DNA of 64,000 bases from Achromobacter sp. Root83 (lineage in GTDB: Bacteria; Pseudomonadota; Gammaproteobacteria; Burkholderiales; Burkholderiaceae_B): assembly GCF_001428845.1 (NCBI RefSeq), contig NZ_LMIU01000026.1, positions 158,769-222,768 of the forward strand, given 5' to 3'. Both the position numbers and the translations under genes were made by a program. How positions within the stretch are numbered: the stretch's first letter is position 1; each line of letters opens with the position of its first letter. The notes beneath the pieces were generated by a model. It did not search any database. It saw nothing but the letters and a program-made list of their open reading frames with translations, and was not told the origin of the DNA. Positions 55,505-64,000 of this stretch are shown here, in pieces.

Positions 55505-56272
55505 ATGTCTGACCTGATCACGGTGGAAGTCACCGACGGCATCCAGATCATCACGATCAACCGTCCCGAGGCCAAGAACGCCATCAATCTGGAAACCGCC
55601 GTGGCCATGGCCGCCGCGCTGGATCAGATGGACAGCCGCGACGACGTCCGCATCGGCATCCTGACGGGCGGGGGCGGGACGTTTTCGTCGGGCATGGACC
55701 TGAAGGCCTTCGCCAAATCGGGCCAGCGTCCTTATGTGGAAGGCCGCGGCTTCGCCGGCCTGAACGAAAGGCCCCCCAAGAAACCGCTGATCGCCGCGGT
55801 CGAGGGCTACGCCCTGGCCGGCGGTTGCGAAATGGCGCTGGCCTCCGACTTGATCGTGGCCGCCAGCAATGCCAAGTTCGGCCTGCCCGAAGTCAAGCGC
55901 GGCCTGGTGGCTGGCGCGGGCGGCCTCTTGCGCCTGCCGCGCCGCCTGCCGTACCACATCGCCATGGAGGTCATTCTGACGGGCGAGATGCTGTCCGCCG
56001 AGCGCGCCCACGCCTTCGGCCTGGTCAACCGCCTGACCGAGCCGGGCGGCGCGCTGGCCGGCGCGCTGGAACTGGCGCGCGCCATCGTCGAAAATGGCCC
56101 CATGGCCGTGCAGACCGCCAAGAGCATCGTGGCGCAAGCCGGCGACTGGGAGCAGGAAGGCATGTTCGACCGCCAGCGCCCGCTGATCGCGCACATCTTC
56201 ACGTCGGCCGACGCCAAGGAAGGCGCCACGGCCTTTGCCGAAAAGCGCAAGCCCGTCTGGCAAGGCAAGTAG
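55505..56272 (+). CDS. Enoyl-CoA hydratase/isomerase family protein
   Basis: A 255-aa crotonase-fold protein from the ATG at 55505, with AGGAG upstream. The oxyanion hole comes from GGGGTFSSGMDLKAFA and AVEGYALAGGCEMALASDLI. GLPEVKRGLVAGAGGLLRLP holds the region of the catalytic acids. The length is standard. Many such paralogues exist in these bacteria, so the substrate cannot be given. It is 157 bp before the fumarase and likely independent of it. Confidence 0.9.
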   Translation: MSDLITVEVTDGIQIITINRPEAKNAINLETAVAMAAALDQMDSRDDVRIGILTGGGGTFSSGMDLKAFAKSGQRPYVEGRGFAGLNERPPKKPLIAAVEGYALAGGCEMALASDLIVAASNAKFGLPEVKRGLVAGAGGLLRLPRRLPYHIAMEVILTGEMLSAERAHAFGLVNRLTEPGGALAGALELARAIVENGPMAVQTAKSIVAQAGDWEQEGMFDRQRPLIAHIFTSADAKEGATAFAEKRKPVWQGK

Positions 56273-56429
56273 ACGATGTCCGCGCGCCGCGCCGATTTCC
56301 AGGCTTGTCGTTCCCGGAAGGGCGTCATTTGCCTTAAGACGGCCGCACGGCAAAAATAGTGCATTCTCCGTCGCGGCGGGTCAGTACCCGCCGCGTTTTC
56401 ACGCATTTCATCCAGACCCGCAAATCGCC

Positions 56430-57953
56430 ATGTCCGTCATCATTAAAGAAGAAGACCTGATCCAGTCGATAGCCGATGGCATCCAGTTCATCAGCTACTA
56501 CCATCCCGTCGATTACATCCGCCACCTGGCGCGCGCCTACGAGCGCGAGGAAAGCCCCGCCGCGCGCGATGCGATGGCGCAGATCCTGACGAATTCGCGC
56601 ATGTGCGCCGAAGGCAAGCGCCCGCTGTGCCAGGACACCGGCATCGTCAACGTCTTCCTGAAGATCGGCATGAGCGTGCGCTTCGACACCAAGCGCACCC
56701 TGCAGGAGCTCTGTGACGAAGGCGTGCGCCGCGGCTACCTGAACCCCGACAACCCCCTGCGCGCCTCCGTGCTGGACGATCCGCTGTTCGCGCGCAAGAA
56801 CACGCGCGACAACACGCCCTGTATCCTGCACGTCGAGCTTGTCCAGGGCGACAAGGTCGACGTGCAGATCGCCTCCAAGGGCGGCGGCTCCGAAAACAAG
56901 ACCAAGTTCGCCATGCTGAATCCCAGCGATTCGCTGGTGGACTGGGTGCTGAAGACCGTGCCCACGATGGGCGCCGGCTGGTGCCCGCCGGGCATGCTGG
57001 GCATCGGTGTCGGCGGCACCGCCGAAAAGGCCATGCTGATGGCCAAGCAGTCGTTGATGGAAGACATCGACATGTACGAACTGCTGGCCCGCGGCCCGCA
57101 GAACAAGCTGGAAGAGCTGCGCATCGAACTGTACGAAAAGGTCAACGCGCTGGGCATCGGCGCACAGGGCCTGGGCGGCCTGACCACCGTGCTGGACGTG
57201 AAGATCAGCACTTTCCCGACGCACGCGGCCTCCAAGCCCGTCGCCATGATCCCGAACTGCGCGGCCACCCGCCATGCGCACTTCGAGCTGGACGGTTCCG
57301 GCCCAGCGCGCCTGGACCCGCCGTCGCTGTCCGAATGGCCGGAAGTGCACTGGGCGCCCGACTACAACAAGTCCAGGCAGGTGGACCTGAATACGCTGAC
57401 CAAGGAAGAAGTCGCGAGCTGGAAGCCGGGCCAGACCCTGCTGCTGTCGGGCAAGATGCTGACCGGCCGCGACGCGGCGCACAAGCGCATCCAGGACATG
57501 CTGGCCAAGGGCGAACCGCTGCCCGTGGACTTCACCAACCGCGTGATCTATTACGTGGGTCCGGTGGATCCGGTGGGCGATGAAGTGGTCGGCCCGGCCG
57601 GCCCCACCACCGCCACGCGCATGGACAAGTTCACCGACATGATGCTCGAGAAGACCGGCCTGATCTCCATGATCGGCAAGTCCGAACGCGGCCCCGTCGC
57701 CATCGAAGCCATCAAGAAACACGGCTCGGCCTACCTGATGGCCGTCGGCGGCGCGGCCTACCTGGTGTCCAAGGCAATCCGCGGCGCCAAGGTGCTGGGT
57801 TTCGCGGACCTGGGCATGGAAGCCATCTATGAGTTCGACGTGAAGGACATGCCGGTGACCGTGGCGGTGGATGCCCAGGGCACGTCGGTGCACACGACGG
57901 GCCCCAAGGAATGGCAAGCCAGGATCGGGAAGATCCCGGTTGCCGTCGCCTAA
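56430..57953 (+). CDS. Class I (iron-sulfur) fumarate hydratase
   Basis: A 507-aa class I fumarase with the alpha and beta regions in one chain. The cluster-binding Cys residues lie in RPLCQDTGIVNVF, MIPNCAATRHAHFEL and a CPPG-type site (GAGWCPPGMLGIGVGGTAEK). The C-terminal swivelling domain has LLLSGKMLTGRDAAHKR and VDPVGDEVVGPAGPTTATRM. It interconverts fumarate and malate and is oxygen-sensitive. A strong terminator follows. Confidence 0.93.
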   Translation: MSVIIKEEDLIQSIADGIQFISYYHPVDYIRHLARAYEREESPAARDAMAQILTNSRMCAEGKRPLCQDTGIVNVFLKIGMSVRFDTKRTLQELCDEGVRRGYLNPDNPLRASVLDDPLFARKNTRDNTPCILHVELVQGDKVDVQIASKGGGSENKTKFAMLNPSDSLVDWVLKTVPTMGAGWCPPGMLGIGVGGTAEKAMLMAKQSLMEDIDMYELLARGPQNKLEELRIELYEKVNALGIGAQGLGGLTTVLDVKISTFPTHAASKPVAMIPNCAATRHAHFELDGSGPARLDPPSLSEWPEVHWAPDYNKSRQVDLNTLTKEEVASWKPGQTLLLSGKMLTGRDAAHKRIQDMLAKGEPLPVDFTNRVIYYVGPVDPVGDEVVGPAGPTTATRMDKFTDMMLEKTGLISMIGKSERGPVAIEAIKKHGSAYLMAVGGAAYLVSKAIRGAKVLGFADLGMEAIYEFDVKDMPVTVAVDAQGTSVHTTGPKEWQARIGKIPVAVA

Positions 57954-57967
57954 GCAGGTATGAAGGG

Positions 57968-58002
57968 AAATCGGCCGCTGAATTCAGCGGCCGATTTTTT
58001 TT
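57968..58002 (+). terminator. Rho-independent terminator behind fumarase
   Basis: AAATCGGCCGCTG and its exact complement enclose an AATT loop, followed by eight T residues. It ends the fumarase transcript. The convergent CoA-transferase gene stops at 58023. Confidence 0.93.
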
Positions 58003-58022
58003 GGGGCGGATGCGTCACCGCG

Positions 58023-59258
58023 CTATACGCCGGATTCCGTCCTGGACCGGAACGCCGCGATGGCATCCGCCGGCTTGCCCAGCACCTCGCGCAGCACTTC
58101 CTCCGTGTGCTCGCCCAGCAGCGGCGGCGCGCGCCGGTACACCACCGGCGAGTCCGAGAAGCGCAGCGGGCTGGCCGTGACCGGCGCCACGCCGCCCGCG
58201 GGGTGGGGCATGTCGCGCCGCAACTGGCGCGCGTGCGCCTGCGGATGCGCGAACGCCTGGGCGATGTTGTTGATGGGCCCGCAGGGCACGCCCACGGCTT
58301 CCAGCTTCGCGATCCAGTCGTCGCGCCGCCCCTCCAGCATGATGGCCGTCAGGAGGCTGATCAGCTCCTCGCGGTTCGTGACACGCAGCCGGTTGGTGGC
58401 AAAGCGCGGATCGTCGCCCAGTTCCGGCACGCCAATCGCGCGGCAATAGGCGCGGTACTGCGATTCATTGCCCGTGGCCACGATCAGGTGGCCGTCGCTG
58501 GCGGCGAACACCTGGTAGGGCACCACGTTCTGGTGCGCATTGCCGGCCCGCGTGGGCGCGACCCCCGAGTTGAAATAGTTGGAGTTCTGGTTGGCCAGCA
58601 GCGCCACGTGGCTGTCCAGCAGGGCGATGTCCAGATGCTGGCCCAGGCCGCTGCGGTGGCGCTCCTGCAAGGCCGCCAGCACCGCGACGGTGGCATACAT
58701 GCCGGTGACGATATCGGTGACCGCCACGCCCGCCTTTTGCGGCCCGCCGCCGGGCAGGTCATCGCGTTCGCCGGTGATGCTCATCAGGCCGCCCATGCCC
58801 TGGATCATGAAGTCGTAGCCGGGGCGCTGCGCGAACGGGCCGTCCTGGCCGAAGCCGGTGACCGAGCAATAGATCAGGCGCGGGTTGATGTCCTTCAGGC
58901 TCTGGTAATCCAGCCCGTACTTGGCCAGCCCGCCCACCTTGAAGTTCTCGACCAGGATGTCGCTGACCGCGGCCAGTTCGCGGATCAGCGCCGCGCCTTC
59001 CGGCGTGGCCATGTCCGCTTCGACCGAACGCTTGTTGCGGTTGGCGCTAAGGTAATAGGCGGATTCGTTGGTGTCCTGGCCGTCGCCGTCCTTCAGGAAG
59101 GGCGGGCCCCAGGCGCGCGTGTCGTCGCCCACCCGCGGGCGTTCGATCTTGATGACATCGGCGCCCAGGTCGGCCAGGTTCTGCGTGCACCACGGGCCGG
59201 CCAGGATGCGCGACAGGTCCAGTACACGGATGCCATCCAGCGGAGGCGGGCGCGTCAT
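58023..59258 (-). CDS. Class III (CaiB/BaiF) CoA-transferase
   Basis: A 411-aa CoA-transferase. It starts MTRPPPLDGIRVLDLSRILA and shows GPWCTQNLADLGADVIKIER, RNKRSVEAD and QRPGYDFMIQGMGGLMS, where Asp149 is the expected catalytic residue. FSDSPVVYRRAPPLLGEHTE closes the fold. It overlaps the MaoC-domain gene by 4 bp and is the last gene of an SDR-MaoC-CoA-transferase unit. This combination suggests activation and degradation of an organic acid as its CoA ester. Confidence 0.92.
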   Translation of the reverse strand: MTRPPPLDGIRVLDLSRILAGPWCTQNLADLGADVIKIERPRVGDDTRAWGPPFLKDGDGQDTNESAYYLSANRNKRSVEADMATPEGAALIRELAAVSDILVENFKVGGLAKYGLDYQSLKDINPRLIYCSVTGFGQDGPFAQRPGYDFMIQGMGGLMSITGERDDLPGGGPQKAGVAVTDIVTGMYATVAVLAALQERHRSGLGQHLDIALLDSHVALLANQNSNYFNSGVAPTRAGNAHQNVVPYQVFAASDGHLIVATGNESQYRAYCRAIGVPELGDDPRFATNRLRVTNREELISLLTAIMLEGRRDDWIAKLEAVGVPCGPINNIAQAFAHPQAHARQLRRDMPHPAGGVAPVTASPLRFSDSPVVYRRAPPLLGEHTEEVLREVLGKPADAIAAFRSRTESGV

Positions 59259-60115
59259 GATTGCACCGTCGCGGTGCCGTGGCTCATGACGACGATGCCG
59301 CGCTCCTTGGCGCGGGCGATGAAGCGGATCTGGCCGTCGGGCGTGCGCCACATGTCGCATTGCAGGGTCTCGCCGGGATACACCGGCGCGGAAAAGCGGG
59401 TGTTCAAGCTGGTGAGACGGCTGGCGTCGTAATCGCAGAACGTCTTGACGATGGCGTGCGCGGCGACGCCATACGAGCAAAGCCCGTGCAGGATCGGCCT
59501 GGGGTAACCCGCCTGGCGCGCGACCTCGGGATCGGCATGCAGCGGGTTGCGGTCCGCGTTAAGGCGGTACAGCAGCGCCGCGCTGGGCGGTATGCGCAGC
59601 TCGCAGCGCAGGTCGGGATCGCCGTCGGGCGCGGCGGGCAGGGGCTCGGGGCTGGCGTCGCCTTGCCCGAAGCCGCCGTCGCCCCGGCAGAACGTGCTTT
59701 GGCGCAAGGTCGCCAGGCAGGCGCCGTCCTCGCCGTGCAGCGTGCGTTCGCTGACGATGATGGCGCCCTTGTCCGCGCCCTTGTCGATCACATGCGTGTT
59801 GCGGGTCTTGCCGGTGATGACGCCCGAGACGGGCAGCGGCGCGTGCAGCGTCAGCCGCTGTTCGCCGTGCACCACCTTCACCCAGTCGATGCCGGCGCGC
59901 GGATCGCTGACCCAGAAGCCGGGATAGCCCAGGATCACGCTCATCGTCGGAAACGCCTGCAGGTCCTTTTCGTACACGTAGCGCAACTGGCCCGCGTCTT
60001 CGGGATCCTGCCCCAGCCCGATGCCCAGCGCATACAGCATGGTGTCTTTCTGATCGTAGCGCTGACGCACATCGTCAAAGCGCCATTCCTTCACGGTTGC
60101 ATAGTCCAACGGCAT
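59255..60115 (-). CDS. MaoC-like dehydratase (double hot-dog)
   Basis: A 286-aa double hot-dog protein. The C-terminal half carries the hydratase-2 signature: YRLNADRNPLHADPEVARQA with Asp and His, and RPILHGLCSYGVAAHAIV. The N-terminal half is the degenerate hot-dog repeat, starting MPLDYATVKEWRFDD. It probably hydrates a 2-enoyl-CoA to the 3-hydroxyacyl-CoA. It is translationally coupled to the CoA-transferase, and the SDR gene lies 8 bp upstream. Confidence 0.9.
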   Translation of the reverse strand: MPLDYATVKEWRFDDVRQRYDQKDTMLYALGIGLGQDPEDAGQLRYVYEKDLQAFPTMSVILGYPGFWVSDPRAGIDWVKVVHGEQRLTLHAPLPVSGVITGKTRNTHVIDKGADKGAIIVSERTLHGEDGACLATLRQSTFCRGDGGFGQGDASPEPLPAAPDGDPDLRCELRIPPSAALLYRLNADRNPLHADPEVARQAGYPRPILHGLCSYGVAAHAIVKTFCDYDASRLTSLNTRFSAPVYPGETLQCDMWRTPDGQIRFIARAKERGIVVMSHGTATVQS

Positions 60116-60123
60116 TGGCGGCC

Positions 60124-61038
60124 TCAGATGGGATCCCAGTCGATCACGTCGGGCGAGCGCTCCAACGCGTAGAAATGCTTGCGCATGGCGGGCACCGCGA
60201 TCTCGGCGATGCGCTCCGGCGTCCAGCCCTCGCTGTGATGCACGGTGCGCAAGGGCCGGGGCTGGCTCATCAGCATGATCTCGTTGGCGCGAACCGCGAA
60301 GATCTGCGCCGTGATCTCGCTGGCCGCATCACTGGCCAGGTAGACCGCCATGGGGGCGACCTTGCCGGCTTCCATCTTCTTGAGCTTTTCGACGCGAGCC
60401 TTCTCTTCGTCTGTTTCCGCAGGGATCGAACTGGTCATGCGGCTCCATGCGAAGGGTGCGATGCAATTGGACCGCACGTTGTAGCGCGCCATGTCCAGGG
60501 CGATGGATTTGGACAGGGCCACGATGCCCAGCTTGGCGGCCGCATAGTTGGCCTGCCCGAAGTTACCGATCAGCCCGGACGTGGACGTCATGTGCACGAA
60601 CGCGCCGGATTCCTGTTCACGGAAATAGGGCGCCGCCGCGCGGCTCATGAAGAACGATCCGTTCAGGTGCACGTCGATCACCTGACGCCATTCCTCTTCG
60701 CTCATCTTGTGGAAAACCCGATCGCGCAGATTTCCCGCGTTGTTGATGACGGCGTCGATCCGCCCGAACGCGTCGATCGCGGTCTGCACGACGCGGCTGG
60801 CGCTGTCGTACGCGGACACGCTGTCGGTGTTGGCCACCGCCAGCCCGCCGGCCGCCGTGATTTCCTTGGCCACGGCCTGCGCCGGGCCTTCCGCGCCGCC
60901 TTCGCCCGTGAGCGATACGCCGATGTCGTTGACCACGACCTTGGCGCCCGCCTGCGCCATGGCCAGCGCAATGCTGCGGCCAATCCCGCCGCCCGCGCCT
61001 GTCACGATCACTACCTTTCCGGAAACGATGCCGCTCAT
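60124..61038 (-). CDS. SDR-family 3-hydroxyacyl-CoA dehydrogenase-like protein
   Basis: A 304-aa short-chain dehydrogenase with TGAGGGIG (13-20), NNAG (99-102), Ser152, Tyr165 and Lys169. It resembles the dehydrogenase domain of peroxisomal multifunctional enzyme type 2 (KVVVNDIGVSLTGEGG, and NCIAPFAWSRMTSSIP). With the MaoC hydratase downstream it would carry out two successive beta-oxidation steps. It is the first gene of the operon and divergent from the LysR gene. Confidence 0.9.
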   Translation of the reverse strand: MSGIVSGKVVIVTGAGGGIGRSIALAMAQAGAKVVVNDIGVSLTGEGGAEGPAQAVAKEITAAGGLAVANTDSVSAYDSASRVVQTAIDAFGRIDAVINNAGNLRDRVFHKMSEEEWRQVIDVHLNGSFFMSRAAAPYFREQESGAFVHMTSTSGLIGNFGQANYAAAKLGIVALSKSIALDMARYNVRSNCIAPFAWSRMTSSIPAETDEEKARVEKLKKMEAGKVAPMAVYLASDAASEITAQIFAVRANEIMLMSQPRPLRTVHHSEGWTPERIAEIAVPAMRKHFYALERSPDVIDWDPI

Positions 61039-61136
61039 TGAAGCTCACTCCTGTGCTGCGGCGCGCACGCCGTGTGGAAAACAGTTCCGCATCAACCCGT
61101 CTGGTTTACGGGAATGCACCATGGTAGATTCGACCC

Positions 61137-61167
61137 GGCATTCGAAGAATTCAAAATTAGAAATGCC
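61137..61167. promoter_or_regulatory. Possible LysR-type binding site
   Basis: An inverted repeat GGCATT / AATGCC spans 31 bp and encloses a smaller palindrome, ATTCGAAGAAT. It lies 20 bp before the LysR start and 98 bp before the divergent SDR operon. It is a reasonable site for autoregulation and activation but unproven. Confidence 0.4.
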
Positions 61168-61187
61168 CCCCTTCTGCGTGGTGGAAC

Positions 61188-62087
61188 ATGAGACACGATC
61201 TGACCGACCTGCGTTTGTTTCTGAACGTAGGTGACACACTCAATCTGACCCGGGCCGCGGAACGCACCTTCCTGTCCCTGCCGGCGGCAAGCGCCCGGGT
61301 AAAACACATGGAAGAGGCCTTCAAGGCCCGGCTGCTGGTGCGCATGGCCACCGGTGTCGCGCTGACGCCCGCGGGCGAGGTGCTGCTCAAGCATGCCAAT
61401 GCGGTTTTCCGCCAGCTCGAATGCCTGAACGCCGACCTGCAGCCCTACGCCAGCGGCCTGAAGGGGCGCCTGAGACTGCTGGCCAACACCACCGCCACCA
61501 ACTCCTTCCTGGCCGACGCGCTCTCCACGTTTCTGGCGGAAAACCCTGACGTGGACGTGGAACTCGAAGAAAAGATCTCCGGCGATATCGTCATCGCGAT
61601 CCGCGCGGGCGCCGGGGATCTCGGCCTGGTGGCCGGCAACATCGACGTCGAAGGGCTCGACGTCACCCCGTTGTTCCGCGATGAGCTCACCGTCGTCACA
61701 TCGCTGAATCACCCGCTGGCCGCCCAGGACTCCGCGCATTTCGTCGACCTGGTGGACGCCTACCAATTCGTCGGCATCCACCCCGACAGCGCGATCCAGA
61801 CCTTCCTTGAAGACATCGCCAGCGGACTCGGCAAGCGCATCTGCCAGCGCGTCCACGTCGGCAGCTTCGAAGCCGTATGCCGCATGGTGGAGGCGGGGGC
61901 GGGCATTGCGGTCGTCCCGCGCGCCTGCGCCGCCCGCTACAGCCGCCCCGACGCCCTGCACGTCCTGAAGCTGGCGGACTCCTGGGCGCTGCGCGACCGC
62001 TTGCTCTGCCGCCAGCGCGGCCGCGACCTGCCCAGCTTCGCGGAATGCTTCATCGAACACGTGCAGCGCGCCGCGCGCGGGCAATAG
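61188..62087 (+). CDS. LysR-family transcriptional regulator
   Basis: A 299-aa LysR protein. The N-terminal winged HTH is DLTDLRLFLNVGDTLNLTRA, then AERTFLSLPAASARVKHMEE. The substrate-binding half begins GLKGRLRLLANTTATNSFLA. It is divergent from the SDR-MaoC-CoA-transferase operon and upstream of a Bug-type receptor gene, and probably controls one or both. The effector is unknown. Confidence 0.92.
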   Translation: MRHDLTDLRLFLNVGDTLNLTRAAERTFLSLPAASARVKHMEEAFKARLLVRMATGVALTPAGEVLLKHANAVFRQLECLNADLQPYASGLKGRLRLLANTTATNSFLADALSTFLAENPDVDVELEEKISGDIVIAIRAGAGDLGLVAGNIDVEGLDVTPLFRDELTVVTSLNHPLAAQDSAHFVDLVDAYQFVGIHPDSAIQTFLEDIASGLGKRICQRVHVGSFEAVCRMVEAGAGIAVVPRACAARYSRPDALHVLKLADSWALRDRLLCRQRGRDLPSFAECFIEHVQRAARGQ

Positions 62088-62361
62088 CGCAACCACCGCC
62101 GGCCCTGGCATGGATGCCGCATCGAACGGCGTAGGACAAGCGCCGTATCCCCGCCGCGCCAGGTATCGCGTCATGGAGCGAGCCGCGTCCCCTGACGGCT
62201 GCGCAAATACTGTCCGGTGAGCGAACTTGGCGCCCGCGCGAAAGAGGGGCTTTTGAAAATGTGTAGCGGCGAATCCCGACAATCGGAAAATAATAAAAAA
62301 CAGCGGCGGGCATGAATGCTTGAAGCCTGACCGTGAATAGAACAAGACTCAGGAGACTGCC

Positions 62362-63345
62362 GTGATCGATCTTCAACGCCGCCGCGTCGCCGCGGGGCTG
62401 GGCGCCGCATGCGCCGCTGCCATGCTTCCGTCGTGGGCCCGTGCCGCCACCTGGCCCGGCCATGCCGTGACCTTCATCGTGCCCTTTCCCGCGGGCGGAC
62501 CGGTGGACACCACCGCCCGCTTCACCACGCAGCCGCTGGGCCAGATCTGGTCCGTGCCCACCGTGGTCGACAACAAATCCGGCGCGGGCGGCATCGTCGG
62601 CGCCCAGTTCGCCGCCAAGGCCGAGCCCGACGGCTACAGCTTCTTCTTCGCATCCATCCACCACGCCGTGCTGCCCAGCCTGCGCAACAACCTCAGCTAC
62701 GACATCACCCGCGATTTCGTACCGGTAGGATTGGCCGCCGTCTTCCCCATCGTACTGGTCGTCAACGCCTCCCTGCCCGTGAACACCGTAGGCGAATTGA
62801 TCGCCTACGCCAAGGCGAATCCCGGCAAGCTGTCGTTCGGCTCATCGGGCACCGGCGGCGGAACGCACCTGGCGGGCGAACTCTTCAACGCCATGGCCGG
62901 CGTGCGCATCCAGCACGTCCCCTACCGAGGCAGCGCACCCGCCATGCAGGACCTGCTGGGCGGCCAAGTGCAGGTAATGTTCGCCGACGGCCCGTCGGCG
63001 GTGCCCCACCTGAAGGGCGGCAAGGTCCGCGCCCTGGGCGTCGGCAACCCCACCCGTTCCGACATGCTGCCCGAGGTACCCACCATCGCCGAATCCGGCC
63101 TGCCTGGCTACGAGGCCTATTCCTGGAGCGGCGTGATGGCCCCGAAGGGCACGCCGCCCGACATCGTCAAGCGCCTGAACGCCGACATGGTGAAGGTGCT
63201 GTCCGACCCCGCCACCGCCAAGGGAATGATCGCCGCAGGCGCCGAACCGAAGCCCGGCACCCCCGAGCAGTTCGGAGAGTTCGTGCAGGCCGAGATCAAA
63301 AAATGGAAAGAAGTAATCAAGACAGCCGACATCAAGCTCGACTGA
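62362..63345 (+). CDS. Bug-family periplasmic solute-binding receptor
   Basis: A 327-aa tripartite tricarboxylate transporter receptor from a GTG start with GGAG upstream. The signal peptide has twin arginines (DLQRRRVAAGLGAACAAAML) and ends at ARA, so Tat export is possible. Family motifs are TFIVPFPAGGPVDTTARF, VVDNKSGAGGIVGAQF, GSSGTGGGTHLAGELF and VPYRGSAPAMQDLLGGQV. Such receptors are hugely expanded in Bordetella and Achromobacter. No TctA/TctB genes are adjacent. Confidence 0.93.
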   Translation: MIDLQRRRVAAGLGAACAAAMLPSWARAATWPGHAVTFIVPFPAGGPVDTTARFTTQPLGQIWSVPTVVDNKSGAGGIVGAQFAAKAEPDGYSFFFASIHHAVLPSLRNNLSYDITRDFVPVGLAAVFPIVLVVNASLPVNTVGELIAYAKANPGKLSFGSSGTGGGTHLAGELFNAMAGVRIQHVPYRGSAPAMQDLLGGQVQVMFADGPSAVPHLKGGKVRALGVGNPTRSDMLPEVPTIAESGLPGYEAYSWSGVMAPKGTPPDIVKRLNADMVKVLSDPATAKGMIAAGAEPKPGTPEQFGEFVQAEIKKWKEVIKTADIKLD

Positions 63346-63390
63346 TTCTTCCCCAAGCCGCATCGCAAGCAGCAGGCAGGCGGCGCCGCA

Positions 63391-63486
63391 AGAGCAACGC
63401 GGCAGCCGCTGCCAAGAGCATTACGGCAGCCGCTGCCAGGAGCATCACGGGAGCCGCCGCCAAGAGCACCACGACAGCGCCCAAAG
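63391..63486 (+). repeat. 24-bp imperfect tandem repeat, about four copies
   Basis: Units begin at 63391, 63415, 63439 and 63463 and share the pattern AGAGCA..ACG..GCAGCCGCTGCC with a few changes; the last copy is degenerate. It lies just behind the Bug receptor gene, outside any supported coding frame. Confidence 0.75.
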
Positions 63487-63815
63487 AGCACCACGAGCAG
63501 CGCCGCGACAACATCCCGCGCAACCCCCAAGCATCACACCCCATCCCAAACGCGAAGCGTCCACCCCCCGACGCAACCCACCGCGTAAGCCCCCCAAGGC
63601 CGCCCGCGCGGCCGGCCGGGGGCGGGCCCCGCGAGACATTCCATCCCCAAACCCCCGTCGGCAAGAACCTAAAGAACCCGACTCGTCCCAGCGTCCGTGA
63701 AGCCAAAATCACCAAAGCCTGGTGTGGCGGGGGCCTGGGGGGTGTGGGGCGTCAGATAAGCCCGAGGGAATCTGAAGGAACGGCCGTAGGCCGTGACGAA
63801 GATGACGAAGGGGCA

Positions 63816-63837
63816 GTCCGGAGCGAAGGCTCCGGAC
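63816..63837. other. Perfect 9-bp hairpin near the insertion sequence
   Basis: GTCCGGAGC and its exact complement enclose a GAAG loop. It lacks a T-run, so I list it as a hairpin rather than a terminator. It ends about 6 bp before the likely edge of the IS element. Confidence 0.5.
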
Positions 63838-63850
63838 CGCAATGTGGTGG

Positions 63851-64000
63851 TCAAGTTTTAGTGGACACCTGCATAGGTAGTTTTGGCGCTTGGCTGCGTT
63901 CATACGCAGCCGGTGCCCGATAGCCCAGCTTGGAGTGCAGCCGCTGGGGGTTGTAGAAGTTCTCGATGTAGTCCTGGATGTCGCGCTGTGCTTCAGTTCG
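63851..64000 (-). CDS. IS3-family transposase, C-terminal fragment (truncated by window edge)
   Basis: Forty-nine residues are visible, reading in from the right edge to a stop at 63851. QRDIQDYIENFYNPQRLHSK followed by LGYRAPAAYE is the conserved C-terminus of IS3-family OrfB, containing the end of the DDE domain region. The TGGTGGTCAAGTTTTAGTGGACAC sequence nearby (starting at about 63846) looks like an IS3-type terminal inverted repeat. Whether the copy is intact cannot be seen. Confidence 0.85.
   Translation of the reverse strand, partial: RTEAQRDIQDYIENFYNPQRLHSKLGYRAPAAYERSQAPKLPMQVSTKT

Larger units (their letters stand above)
63346..63850. other. Non-coding tail with repeats and GC-rich hairpins
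   Basis: About 500 bp with no supportable gene. It contains a 24-bp tandem repeat (63391-63486), a GGCCGC/GCGGCC hairpin (63598-63613), a G-rich block near 63727-63750, a small perfect hairpin ACGGCC/GGCCGT (63780-63794) and a GTCCGGAGC hairpin (63816-63837). It leads into the insertion sequence at the right edge. Confidence 0.5.

Noticed and set aside
56334..57917. 527-codon minus-strand frame opposite fumarase
   Set aside because: Shadow of a highly conserved enzyme gene; composition is biased to His, Gly and Gln.
62409..63923. 504-codon plus-strand frame overlapping the Bug gene and running into the repeat region
   Set aside because: It is an out-of-frame shadow of the receptor gene; the extension after 63345 is repeat-derived low complexity.

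Overview
The window is high-GC chromosomal DNA from a Gram-negative betaproteobacterium, most likely Alcaligenaceae (Achromobacter/Bordetella type). The host gene order (amgK/murU facing lptD-surA-rsmA; glyQ-glyS-gmhB-plsC-ygjP-like), a Bug-type periplasmic receptor and the codon use all fit this. The genus is an inference from gene order and was not tested by search.

Layout. 1-1970: host DNA with a truncated membrane sensor gene, a TetR repressor and a divergent SDR gene sharing a near-palindromic operator. 1975-2050: tRNA-Lys(CTT). 2002-29642: a ~27.6 kb genomic island integrated in the 3' half of that tRNA gene, bounded by a perfect 54-bp direct repeat (2002-2055 and 29589-29642). It carries a tyrosine integrase at the left end, an AlpA-like regulator at the right end, a TrfA-family plasmid replication initiator, and a series of probable defence modules: a 1250-aa protein with a nuclease-like N-terminus, an AbrB-like/unknown gene pair, a second very large tyrosine recombinase, two decayed insertion sequences, a four-gene operon (metallo-beta-lactamase, trypsin-like protease, small middle component, SMC-like ATPase) of the ABC-three-component type, and a complete type I restriction-modification operon (hsdM-hsdS-hsdR).

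29643-63850: conserved host chromosome. It holds an OmpA-like lipoprotein, a pterin dehydratase, a flavin monooxygenase-DUF2783-MarR operon, peptidoglycan recycling (amgK-murU), outer-membrane biogenesis (lptD, surA) with rsmA, glycerate and pyruvate kinases, a fused SpmAB-like membrane protein, fadE, def, gloA, phnW-like, a YgjP-like protease, plsC, gmhB, glyS, glyQ, a crotonase, class I fumarase, a three-gene SDR/MaoC/CoA-transferase operon, a LysR regulator and a Bug receptor. 63851-64000: the 3' end of an IS3-family transposase, cut by the window edge.

The most interesting part is 5.8-28.8 kb. Three unrelated putative defence systems sit in one tRNA-Lys island that also encodes a plasmid-type replication initiator but shows no transfer genes. 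The protease/MBL/ABC operon at 16.4-22.4 kb and the 1250-aa protein at 5.9-9.6 kb are the best candidates for poorly described biology. All functional statements come from reading motifs; no database search was run.
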